The notes beneath the pieces were generated by a model. It had not been told where the DNA came from. It saw only the letters and a program-made list of their open reading frames with translations, and did no database searches. The position numbers and the translations under genes were made by a program. Of a stretch of DNA of 25,533 bases, positions 1-7,153 are shown piece by piece. Numbering within the stretch: the stretch's first letter is position 1; each line of letters starts with the position of its first letter. The stretch lies in contig JALSLT010000101.1 of the NCBI GenBank assembly GCA_026988135.1, positions 1 through 25,533 of the forward strand. The letters run 5' to 3'. The DNA is from Desulfurobacterium sp. (GTDB lineage Bacteria; Aquificota; Aquificia; Desulfurobacteriales; Desulfurobacteriaceae).

Positions 1-19
1 CGCAGGCACACACCCCTTA

Positions 20-250
20 TTCTACTGTCAAAGAACTTCCTCGTTTCTTCGCTTCTCGCTTTCTTTCTGCGCAAGGTTTGAATCTATGCTTGCCTTCCCA
101 GTCTGTCAACCCCCCCGGAAGAGGCTTTCACAATTTTTCAGCAAGAAGGAATTTATGAACCCTACTGCTTCCTGTCAAGGCTCCCCGGTCCTGAACCGTT
201 CCAAACCTGACGCGGGAAAATATAGAAGGTTTCAGTAGAAGTGTCAAGGC
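20..250 (-). promoter_or_regulatory. Probable rRNA operon leader: three tandem promoters plus boxA
   Basis: Read on the minus strand there are three TTGACA -35 boxes, each exactly 17 bp from a -10 box. P1 is 242-247 with TATATT at 219-224. P2 is 173-178 with TAAATT at 150-155. P3 is 104-109 with TAGATT at 81-86. Successive promoters are exactly 69 bp apart. P1 is followed by a GC-rich discriminator (TTCCCGCG), as in stringently controlled rRNA promoters. Downstream, at 36-26, lies GTTCTTTGACA, close to the rRNA antitermination boxA (TGCTCTTTAACA in E. coli). No ORF is supported here. Stacked consensus promoters plus boxA are typical of an rRNA operon leader, so a 16S rRNA gene should lie just beyond position 1. 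The rRNA gene itself is outside the window, so this identity is inferred. Confidence 0.75.
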
Positions 251-254
251 TATT

Positions 255-1505
255 TCAAGCTTTTTTCCACACTTTTTCAAGGAATATTAATTCTTTTAAG
301 TGGTTAAGCTTTGTATAACAACGTTTAATCTGCTTTTCGTCCTTTGTGTTTTTCATAAGATACTCACAAACTTTTTTGGCAGAAAAAAGTTTGCCATCAG
401 CTTCAAAAACATCTGCAACAATCTCAAGAAGCTCCATTTTTTCTTCCTCGGTTATCAACCCATCTCTTAAAATCTGCTTTGCTACATCTACTATTTTCCC
501 GAATTGCTCCTGTTCCATATATAAAATCGCAAGCTCCAAAAAAGCATCCATTACAAGCCAGGAACTTTCTGCAAAATCTATCATTTCCCTTAACACTTGC
601 TCTGCTTGATCATATTTATTCTTTTCCAACAGAAATTCCGAAAGCATTCTCATGCTATCTTCCTTTAGGTATGATTCTGAGGTTGATATAGCTCTTCTCA
701 TATAAAATTCAGATTCCTCTTCCTTTCCTAAAGTATCATAAATAGTCGCTATATACTGGTATAGATAGGGGGCGTCTTCAAAATGTGTTAGGGCTTCCAT
801 CAAAACATCTAAGGCATACTCGGGCTTTGAGTTTGAAAGAAAAATTTCTGCTAACTTCTGAACATAATCTATATCTTGCGGAAAACTTCCATATAGTTGA
901 AGCATTAACTCTTCAGCTTTATCAAAATCTCCTATAATCTGATAAAATTTCGCGCTTTCATAAAGAAACGAAGGAGAATTTATTCTTTTTAAACCATCTT
1001 CCATAATACTTTCGGCAAGATCGATATTGCCTGCCGAGTAATAATAAGAACTTAACTCTACATAAGGATATTCCGCATACGGAGATATCATTAAAAGTAT
1101 TTTTAATATTTTGGCTGCCTTTTTATTTAAACCTTGTTTCTTATAAAGCTTATGAAGTTCAACATATAAAGCCGGGTCGAAAGGATTAAGAGAAATGGCC
1201 TCCTCAAGAAGCTTTTTTGCTTTTACATAGTCTTTCTTTTCAATAAAATCCTGACTTTTAGCAAGATTTTCTTTCGAACGGATATCAGCCTCTATAAATC
1301 TTGCTTTCTCAAGGTGCTCTTCCGCCTTTTCATTGTTTCCAACTTTTTCATAAATTTCAGCCAAAAGAAGTAGATAATCTATATCTTTCTTGAAGTAGTT
1401 TTTATGTTTTTCCAATTTTGAAATAGCTTTAAGATATTTCTTGGATTCTACCAGAATTCTAACTTCTTTCAGAATGGACTCGACTTCTCTTTTGAATCCT
1501 CTCAA
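255..1505 (-). CDS. Tetratricopeptide repeat (TPR) protein, cytosolic
   Basis: The 416-residue protein is built almost entirely of helical TPR units. The TPR pattern (small residue near position 8, Tyr/Phe near 24, Pro near 32 of a 34-residue unit) recurs from about residue 40 to the C-terminus, for example around AEIYEKVGNNEKAEEHLEKA and LYKKQGLNKKAAKIL. There is no signal peptide or membrane segment, so it is probably a cytosolic scaffold; the partner is unknown. The start is a TTG codon at 1505-1503 with GGGAG about 8 nt upstream; no ATG fits better. It is transcribed divergently from the PpiD-like gene, probably from TTGAAA (1567-1572) and TATACT (1545-1550), 16 bp apart. Its stop codon lies 8 bp before the first rRNA-type promoter, so read-through into that operon is possible. 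The function cannot be assigned beyond the fold. Confidence 0.8.
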   Translation of the reverse strand: MRGFKREVESILKEVRILVESKKYLKAISKLEKHKNYFKKDIDYLLLLAEIYEKVGNNEKAEEHLEKARFIEADIRSKENLAKSQDFIEKKDYVKAKKLLEEAISLNPFDPALYVELHKLYKKQGLNKKAAKILKILLMISPYAEYPYVELSSYYYSAGNIDLAESIMEDGLKRINSPSFLYESAKFYQIIGDFDKAEELMLQLYGSFPQDIDYVQKLAEIFLSNSKPEYALDVLMEALTHFEDAPYLYQYIATIYDTLGKEEESEFYMRRAISTSESYLKEDSMRMLSEFLLEKNKYDQAEQVLREMIDFAESSWLVMDAFLELAILYMEQEQFGKIVDVAKQILRDGLITEEEKMELLEIVADVFEADGKLFSAKKVCEYLMKNTKDEKQIKRCYTKLNHLKELIFLEKVWKKA

Positions 1506-1523
1506 ATAAAATTCTCCCGGTTC

Positions 1524-1572
1524 TTGTGATATCTTCCTTTTTAAAGTATAAATTTAATTTGAAAATTTTCAA
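1524..1572. promoter_or_regulatory. Overlapping divergent promoters (TPR gene / ppiD-like operon)
   Basis: Plus strand: TTGTGA at 1524-1529, a 17-bp spacer and TATAAA at 1547-1552, firing toward the ppiD-like gene. Minus strand: TTGAAA at 1567-1572, a 16-bp spacer and TATACT at 1545-1550, firing toward the TPR gene. The two -10 boxes share the same few bases, so RNA polymerase probably cannot occupy both at once. Assignment is by consensus match only. Confidence 0.5.
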
Positions 1573-1589
1573 TAGGGCGGAGGTTTTTT

Positions 1590-2903
1590 ATGCTTGCAAA
1601 CATAAGGAAAAACAAGAAACTCTTTAGCATACCTATATGGATTGTCGCCGGGTCATTCGTATTAACAATATTCCTTGTGTGGGGAAGAGGTTCCGTTTCC
1701 GGTCCTGGAATTAACGATGTGGCAACTGTAAACGGAAAACCTATCCAGGTAACCGATTTTTACAGAACAGTTGACAGTTTAACATCTTCGGGATTGAGCA
1801 AAAAACAAGCTGAATCGGAAGCACTCAAAAGACTCCTTTTAAGAACTTTACTACTTGATGCTGCCGAAAAGGAAGGATTCAAGGTCAGTGATTGGGCTAT
1901 TGCCCAAAGAATAGCAAGCTTTCCAGTATTCCAAAAAAATGGAACTTTCTCCAAAAAACTCTATAAAAGCTGGCTAAAACAAAACCGGCTTAACCCCGAA
2001 ACTTTTGAGAAAGAAGTGAAAAACGACCTCCTCATAGAAAAACTTCAAACAATCGTAGAAAGTACCCCTTACGTTACGGATAAAGAGGCAAAACTTTTCT
2101 ATAAAACAGCCTTCGGAAAAAGAAAATATGAGTACCAAATTTTCAAAACAGATACAAATAGTGTAAAGATTAACCGCAAAGAGATTAATGAGTTTTATAA
2201 CAAGAACAAAGGGATGTTCATGGAGAACAAAGAAGAGATAAAAGTAGTAGAAATTCCAAAAGACAGAAAAGACGGGAAAGACCTGGTAAAAAAGGCGTAT
2301 AAATTGGCGAAAGAGAAAAAATTAGCCGAATTCAAAGAATTACCCGTAAAAACTCTCAAAGACAGCACTTTGCTAAAAGAAATAGAAAAAAACAACGAAG
2401 AAGCGGGCTATATGGAAGAAGGAAACACCTATATAGTTTATTCACGGAAAAAGAGATCAAAAACAATCCCTCTAAAGAAAGTTGAAAAAGAGATAGTGGA
2501 AATACTAAAAGAGGAGAAAGGCAACGAAATTACCCTTAAAAAAGCCGAAGAGGCCATTAAATCTGGAAAATTAACCAAACCTAAAATCACGAAAGAGACA
2601 AGCGGAAGCACCCTTGTAAAAGAAATCGGATTGATGGATTTAAACGGAGCAATAACAACACAAATAGTAAAAGCCCCTACAAATAAAATTATAGGACCGT
2701 TTAAGGCAACCAACGGATATGTGTTAATAAAACCTTTAAACGAAATAAAAGTTGAGAAATATGAAGAAGACAAAATTAAAACAGTAAAAGAATTTCTCGC
2801 TGCTGAAAAGAAAAAGGCTTCCTTTCAATCATACGTTCAATTTTTACAAAATAAAGCCAAAATACAGGTTAATCAAAAATTCTTCCAGGAGAACAAACTG
2901 TGA
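1590..2903 (+). CDS. Membrane-anchored SurA/PpiD-like periplasmic chaperone
   Basis: This 437-residue protein begins with a basic segment (MLANIRKNKKLF) and one membrane helix at about residues 15-33. A SurA/PpiD N-terminal chaperone domain follows (GKPIQVTDFYRTVDSL onward, with an SGLSKKQAESEALKRLL helix). Proteins of this plan are anchored in the inner membrane and help fold exported and outer-membrane proteins. The centre (about 200-330) is Lys/Glu-rich. The expected PpiC (parvulin) isomerase domain is hard to recognise; a possible remnant ends at GPFKATNGYVLIKPL (about 370), where parvulin domains have GP..T.FGYH.I. It may therefore act as a chaperone without isomerase activity. It is shorter than E. 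coli PpiD. GGCGGAGG lies 7 nt before the ATG. The last codons overlap yicC by 4 nt (GTGA), so the two are probably translationally coupled. Confidence 0.75.
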   Translation: MLANIRKNKKLFSIPIWIVAGSFVLTIFLVWGRGSVSGPGINDVATVNGKPIQVTDFYRTVDSLTSSGLSKKQAESEALKRLLLRTLLLDAAEKEGFKVSDWAIAQRIASFPVFQKNGTFSKKLYKSWLKQNRLNPETFEKEVKNDLLIEKLQTIVESTPYVTDKEAKLFYKTAFGKRKYEYQIFKTDTNSVKINRKEINEFYNKNKGMFMENKEEIKVVEIPKDRKDGKDLVKKAYKLAKEKKLAEFKELPVKTLKDSTLLKEIEKNNEEAGYMEEGNTYIVYSRKKRSKTIPLKKVEKEIVEILKEEKGNEITLKKAEEAIKSGKLTKPKITKETSGSTLVKEIGLMDLNGAITTQIVKAPTNKIIGPFKATNGYVLIKPLNEIKVEKYEEDKIKTVKEFLAAEKKKASFQSYVQFLQNKAKIQVNQKFFQENKL

Positions 2904-3775
2904 AAAGTATGACAGGATACGGAAAAGGAGAAGCTAAAAATGACCTTATATCTGTTACCGTAGAAGCAAAATCGGTTAACAGCAAAAACCTTGATTTAAG
3001 GATTAATCTCCCCCGAGCCATCAATAATCTTCTTTCAACACTTACAAATAAGGCAAAAAAGTATGTAAAAAGGGGGAAAGTTGATATCTATATCAACTAT
3101 AAATTATCTCCAGATATTGAAATTCCGGTGTCGGTAAACTATTCAATGGCAAAAACTTATATAAATGCTATCAACAAAATAGCCGGCCTCACCGGTAAAG
3201 AAATTTCCGTAACCATGAAAGATCTTTTAAATATGCACGATATTTTTCTAAAAGAAGAAATTGATTTCGCCGATTTTGAGAATGTATTTATAGAAGCTTT
3301 TGAAACAGCTCTGCAACAGATAGATGAAGAAAGGATAAAAGAAGGAGAAGAACTTAAACAAGACATAGAGAAAAGGCTTATAGAAATAGAAAGAATTGCA
3401 AAAAAGGTAGAAAAAGACTCCGAAAATATCTCTGAAACCCTTTTTAAAAAGATAAAAGAGAAATGTCAGAAGTTGCTTGAAGATTTTTTTGAAAGTGAGG
3501 AATTTTCCAAAAGAATTGAAATCGAAGTAGCTCTCCTTGCTGAAAAACAAGATATATCCGAAGAGATTACAAGACTACATGCCCATATAAGACGATTCAA
3601 AGAACTTTTAAATGAAGATTTTTCAGGGAAAACAATGGATTTCCTATGCCAGGAAATGCACAGAGAGATAAACACCCTTGGTTCAAAGTTAAAAGAGATA
3701 AATATTTCTGAACCTGTCCTTAAAATAAAAACGGAAATAGCAAGAATAAAAGAACAAGTGCAAAATGTGGAGTAA
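2900..3775 (+). CDS. yicC: YicC family endoribonuclease
   Basis: The 291-residue protein starts MKSMTGYGKGEA, the family's hallmark N-terminus. It ends with the YicC C-terminal domain, including EKQDISEEITRLHAHI and GKTMDFLCQEMHREINTLGS at about 213-265. The middle (about 150-205) is a charged coiled coil. YicC is a cytosolic RNase, shown in E. coli to promote turnover of small RNA; the family often neighbours gmk, as here. The start is GTG at 2900, overlapping the upstream stop; the internal ATG at 2909 would lose MKS, which matches known family N-termini (E. coli MIRSMT). gmk follows after 3 nt with its GGAG inside the last codons of yicC, so yicC and gmk are one transcriptional unit. Confidence 0.9.
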   Translation: MKSMTGYGKGEAKNDLISVTVEAKSVNSKNLDLRINLPRAINNLLSTLTNKAKKYVKRGKVDIYINYKLSPDIEIPVSVNYSMAKTYINAINKIAGLTGKEISVTMKDLLNMHDIFLKEEIDFADFENVFIEAFETALQQIDEERIKEGEELKQDIEKRLIEIERIAKKVEKDSENISETLFKKIKEKCQKLLEDFFESEEFSKRIEIEVALLAEKQDISEEITRLHAHIRRFKELLNEDFSGKTMDFLCQEMHREINTLGSKLKEINISEPVLKIKTEIARIKEQVQNVE

Positions 3776-3778
3776 AGG

Positions 3779-4408
3779 ATGAAAGGATTACTCATTGTTA
3801 TATCTGCACCTTCCGGAACAGGAAAAACAACTCTAGTCAATAAATTAATGAAAGAAATTCCGACATTAGAGTTCTCAATATCCTGCACCACAAGAAAAGC
3901 AAGACCGGGGGAAGTTGAAGGGAAAGATTACTATTTTCTATCTTTAGAAAATTTTGAGCAAAAAATTGAAAACGGAGAACTTCTCGAATGGGCGGAAGTT
4001 TACGGAAATTTTTACGGCACACCAAAAGACAAAGTGATGGAAGCTCTACAAAAAGGAAGAGACATTCTCCTTGACATAGATACTCAGGGAGCACTTCAAG
4101 TAAAGAAAAACTACCCGGAAGCCATTCTTATATTCATACTTCCCCCATCATTGAAAGAGCTTGAATATCGTTTAAGAAAAAGAGCTACGGATGATGCTGA
4201 AACAATAGAGAAACGATTGATTGTAGCACGTAAAGAAATAAGTCTTGCTTCAAAATACGATTATATGATTGTAAATGATAGGATTGAAACAGCTTTCGAA
4301 AAGCTAAAATCGATCATAACTGCCGAAAGATGGAAAACAGAAAGAATAAAAAAGCACTTAAATGAAGTTACAAGCGACACGGAAATCTTAAAACTTTTAG
4401 AAAGTTAA
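3779..4408 (+). CDS. gmk: Guanylate kinase
   Basis: This enzyme phosphorylates GMP (and dGMP) to GDP with ATP, an essential step of purine nucleotide synthesis in the cytosol. The 209 residues have the family length. The P-loop APSGTGKTT is at 10-18. The GMP-binding segment SCTTRKARPGEVEGKDYYF is at about 38-56, and the LID region with RLRKRATDDAETIEKRL is at about 130-146. It is the last gene of the ppiD-like/yicC/gmk operon. In many bacteria rpoZ follows gmk, but here gmk is followed at once by a hairpin and the convergent tig gene, so omega must be encoded elsewhere. Identification is secure. Confidence 0.96.
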   Translation: MKGLLIVISAPSGTGKTTLVNKLMKEIPTLEFSISCTTRKARPGEVEGKDYYFLSLENFEQKIENGELLEWAEVYGNFYGTPKDKVMEALQKGRDILLDIDTQGALQVKKNYPEAILIFILPPSLKELEYRLRKRATDDAETIEKRLIVARKEISLASKYDYMIVNDRIETAFEKLKSIITAERWKTERIKKHLNEVTSDTEILKLLES

Positions 4409-4410
4409 AA

Positions 4411-4427
4411 GCGGGGATAATCCCCGC
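4411..4427 (-). terminator. Hairpin terminator between convergent gmk and tig
   Basis: GCGGGGA-TAA-TCCCCGC forms a perfect 7-bp GC-rich stem with a 3-nt loop. On the minus strand it is followed by TTTTAACTTT, making a good intrinsic terminator for argG-tig. On the plus strand it is followed only by CCAAATTATTT, so it would stop gmk transcripts less well. Confidence 0.8.
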
Positions 4428-4432
4428 CCAAA

Positions 4433-5743
4433 TTATTTATCCTCTTCCTCTTCCTTTTTCTCTTCTTCTTTAAACTCAACCTCTTCTATATCGACAATTT
4501 CAATAAGTTTATCAAGTGCTTTTTGTCTTAAAACATCCTGTTTAACCATTGGAAGCAGGTTTCTCTCTTCAAGAGACTGCCTGGCAAGAACAGTATCCCC
4601 GTTAAAAGCCATATTGGCAAGTTTTTCAACTTCCTTCTCTATGTCTTCGTCCGCTACCTCAAGTCCTTCAAGTTCTGCCACTTTCTCAAGAAGCAATTTA
4701 ACTTTCACTGTTTTCTCTGCTGTAGGCCTTACCATCTCAGCTACAGTCTGGGGAGAAATCTGCTTAACATCAACACCAAACTGTGCAAGCCTCATCATCT
4801 GATTTTCAGCCTGAGCTTGAATCTCCATTTTCAAAAGAGAGGAAGGAACAGGAATTTCCACCTTTTCAAGTAGTTGTTCAACTATTTTATCCTCAACTTC
4901 CTCTTGCTGTCTGTCAGACTCAGCTTTTTCAAGGTCTTCTCTTATTTTAGCTTTAAACTCTTCCACGGTTTTAGCTCCAAATTTCTCGAGAAAATCTTCA
5001 TTAAGCTCCGGCAGTTTCCGCTCCTTAACGGCAAGAACCTTAAACTTTAAGGTTACTTCTTTCCCTGCGGCATCACCATACTTTGCATCTTCGGAAGCTT
5101 CAAAAGTAACTTCTCCTTCTTCACCTTTTACTTTTCCGATAATAGCTTCGTCAACTTCAGGCCAAAGCTGATTTTCACCTAAAACAGCGGTAACTTCTCC
5201 TTTTCTCTCCTCACCATCGATAATAGCTATATAGTCAAGCTCAACGAGGTCTCCTTTCCCGGCAGATTTTTCCACCTCTTCAAATTTTGCTTCTCTGTTT
5301 AGTAAAGACTCAACAACTTTATCAACATCCTCACCTGAAATAGTTCTTACAATTTTCTCAACCTTTATTCCTTTGTAATCTTCGGATTTAAGCTCTATCT
5401 CTGGTTTAACTTCGAAAACAACAACACACTCAAAGTTATTATTGTTCTCATCAAATTTGAGACTTTCAATATACGGTTCGGAAATAATGGATAAATCGGA
5501 AGCCTTAATGTTTTTATCCAATTCATCCGGAACTATAGCCCTCACAAGATTTTCTTCTATAAGATCTTTATACTGCTTTTTAATAATACTAACAGGTGCT
5601 TTCCCCGGCCTAAAACCCGGAATTTTAGCGTTCTTTCTTATCTCTTTGCAGATATTCTCAACTTCTTTCTTAACCGCTTCCGGTTCGGCAACAATTTTTG
5701 CCTCATATACAACACCTTCTCTTTTCGCTATTGTACAAGCCAT
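4433..5743 (-). CDS. tig: Trigger factor (ribosome-associated chaperone)
   Basis: The 436-residue protein has the three-domain trigger factor plan. The N-terminal ribosome-binding domain carries the signature GFRPGKAP at 43-50. An FKBP-type PPIase domain spans about 155-240 (ELDYIAIIDGEERKG onward). The helical C-terminal arms make up the rest, ending in an acidic Glu/Lys tail. It binds ribosomal protein L23 at the exit tunnel and shields nascent chains. AAGGAGG lies 7 nt before the ATG. The gene starts 15 nt after the argG stop, with its ribosome site in that gap, so it is probably co-transcribed with argG. That pairing is unusual, since tig commonly precedes clpP and clpX. The hairpin at 4411-4427 ends the operon. 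Confidence 0.96.
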   Translation of the reverse strand: MACTIAKREGVVYEAKIVAEPEAVKKEVENICKEIRKNAKIPGFRPGKAPVSIIKKQYKDLIEENLVRAIVPDELDKNIKASDLSIISEPYIESLKFDENNNNFECVVVFEVKPEIELKSEDYKGIKVEKIVRTISGEDVDKVVESLLNREAKFEEVEKSAGKGDLVELDYIAIIDGEERKGEVTAVLGENQLWPEVDEAIIGKVKGEEGEVTFEASEDAKYGDAAGKEVTLKFKVLAVKERKLPELNEDFLEKFGAKTVEEFKAKIREDLEKAESDRQQEEVEDKIVEQLLEKVEIPVPSSLLKMEIQAQAENQMMRLAQFGVDVKQISPQTVAEMVRPTAEKTVKVKLLLEKVAELEGLEVADEDIEKEVEKLANMAFNGDTVLARQSLEERNLLPMVKQDVLRQKALDKLIEIVDIEEVEFKEEEKKEEEEDK

Positions 5744-5758
5744 TCAAATCCTCCTTAA

Positions 5759-6955
5759 TTATTTTCTAACTCTTCCCGCTACTTTAAGTGGTAAACTCCA
5801 CACTTTTGTAAATGCCGCTCCGGCTTTATGGTCAAAAGAATCATGAGGGCTGTAAGTAGCGAGATCTTCTATATACATAGATTTCTCTGCGCTTCTACCT
5901 ACAACATCTCCATACCCCTTATAAAGTTTAAATTTAACTTTCCCGGTAATCAGTTTTGCAATATTATCATTGAAAGCATCAAGAGATTCTCTCAATGTTG
6001 AAAACCATAATCCGTTATAAACAACTTCAGAGTAGGGATGTCTCACATGAGTTATCTTATAATGATAGGTAAACCTGTCAAGCACCATGCTTTCAATTTC
6101 ATCATAAGCTTTTAACAGCAATAGACCCGCAGGAGACTCATAAACCTCCCTCGATTTAATACCAACCAGTCTGTTTTCTATCATATCAATTCTTCCAAAG
6201 CCGTGTTTCCCGGCCATCTCATTCAAATCCCACACAAGTTTCCACAGTTCGCTGTACCTATTCCCATTTATCCCGACAGGAACTCCTCTTTCAAACTCTA
6301 TTTCTAAATATTCGGGAGTATCGGGGGCATTTTCCGGAGAAACCGTTAAAACGAAAGCATCTTCTTGAGGTTCAGCCGCCGGATCTTCAAGAGGACCTGA
6401 TTCTATAGCTACTCCCCAAAGATTCCTATCGTAGGAGTAAGGTTTCTCTTTGGTAGCCACAACCGGAATTCCATGTTTTTGAGCATACTCGATCTCTTCT
6501 TCTCTCGATTTAAACTCCCATTCTCTCACGGGTGCTAGAACCTCTATATCAGGGTCAAGAGCCCATACAGAAGCCTCAAACCTAACTTGATCGTTTCCTT
6601 TTCCCGTCGAGCCGTGAGCTACATAATCAGCACCGACTTTGTGAGCAAGCTCAACAAGTTTTTTAGAAATCAAAGGTCTTGAAAGAGCAGACAGCAAAGG
6701 ATACTTATCTTCATAAAGAGCACCCGCTCTCATAAGCGGCATACAGTACTCTCTTGCAAACTCTTCCTTTATATCATCTATTACAGCTTCAACAGCACCC
6801 GCCATTTTAGCCTTTTCCTCTATCTCAGAAAGCTCTTCACCCTGCCCGACATCGGCAGTATAGGTTATTACCTCGAAACCTCTATCGGCAAGCCATCTAA
6901 CAATAACAGACGTATCAAGACCTCCTGAATATGCGAGAACCACCCTTTTACTCAC
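5759..6955 (-). CDS. argG: Argininosuccinate synthase
   Basis: This enzyme condenses citrulline and aspartate with ATP to argininosuccinate, the penultimate step of arginine synthesis. The 398 residues match the usual bacterial length. The ATP-pyrophosphatase P-loop AYSGGLDTS is at 8-16. The family segments DYVAHGSTGKGNDQVRFE (about 114-131) and PYSYDRNLWG (about 172-181) are intact. The start is GTG at 6955-6953 with GGAGG close upstream; it places the P-loop at the normal distance from the N-terminus. A likely promoter is TTCAAA (7012-7017) and TAGAAT (6989-6994), 17 bp apart, crossing the tRNA promoter on the other strand. No argH or other arginine gene is adjacent. Confidence 0.96.
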   Translation of the reverse strand: MSKRVVLAYSGGLDTSVIVRWLADRGFEVITYTADVGQGEELSEIEEKAKMAGAVEAVIDDIKEEFAREYCMPLMRAGALYEDKYPLLSALSRPLISKKLVELAHKVGADYVAHGSTGKGNDQVRFEASVWALDPDIEVLAPVREWEFKSREEEIEYAQKHGIPVVATKEKPYSYDRNLWGVAIESGPLEDPAAEPQEDAFVLTVSPENAPDTPEYLEIEFERGVPVGINGNRYSELWKLVWDLNEMAGKHGFGRIDMIENRLVGIKSREVYESPAGLLLLKAYDEIESMVLDRFTYHYKITHVRHPYSEVVYNGLWFSTLRESLDAFNDNIAKLITGKVKFKLYKGYGDVVGRSAEKSMYIEDLATYSPHDSFDHKAGAAFTKVWSLPLKVAGRVRK

Positions 6956-6988
6956 GACTTCCTCCAGATAAAAGAATTTAGATGGTGA

Positions 6989-7034
6989 ATTCTATACAAA
7001 ATTGATTGACATTTGAAGGGATAGCGGCTATATT
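6989..7034. promoter_or_regulatory. Divergent promoters: tRNA-Met operon (+) and argG (-)
   Basis: Plus strand: TTGACA at 7006-7011, 17 bp, TATATT at 7029-7034, an almost perfect sigma70-type promoter firing about 10 nt before the tRNA. Minus strand: TTCAAA at 7012-7017, 17 bp, TAGAAT at 6989-6994, weaker, toward argG. The two -35 boxes abut, so their polymerase footprints overlap. The plus promoter is the only good one seen before the tilS-hpt-ftsH-folE series. Confidence 0.7.
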
Positions 7035-7052
7035 TGTAGCCATCGGAAATGC

Positions 7053-7129
7053 GGCGACGTGGCTCAGGTGGTTAGAGCGGGCGGCTCATACCCGCCAGGT
7101 CGGTGGTTCAACTCCACCCGTCGCCACCA
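7053..7129 (+). tRNA. tRNA-Met(CAT), elongator type
   Basis: A complete 77-nt cloverleaf with encoded CCA. The acceptor GGCGACG pairs with CGTCGCC, the D-arm is GCTC...GAGC, and the anticodon stem GGCGG/CCGCC holds loop CTCATAC (anticodon CAT). The T-arm is GGTGG-TTCAACT-CCACC. The G1-C72 pair and the anticodon stem exclude an initiator tRNA. The acceptor resembles E. coli elongator tRNA-Met (GGCTACG, A5-T68) more than tRNA-Ile2 (GGCCCCT), so Met is preferred. CAT anticodons can also belong to lysidine-modified tRNA-Ile2, and tilS lies just downstream, so some doubt remains. Confidence 0.95.
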
Positions 7130-7153
7130 TAAAATACCCTCAAAGTCTAATTT

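Noticed and set aside
26..31. Fourth TTGACA as another promoter in the leader
   Set aside because: No -10 box occurs 15-19 bp downstream on the minus strand; the bases are better explained as part of boxA.
2438..2773. 111-aa minus-strand ORF inside the ppiD-like gene
   Set aside because: Its hydrophobic composition mirrors the Lys/Glu-rich plus strand; it is a shadow of the real gene.
3466..3891. 141-aa minus-strand ORF across the yicC/gmk junction
   Set aside because: It is antisense to two well-identified genes, its Ser/Phe/Ile-rich composition is that of reverse-complemented coding sequence, and it has no ribosome site.
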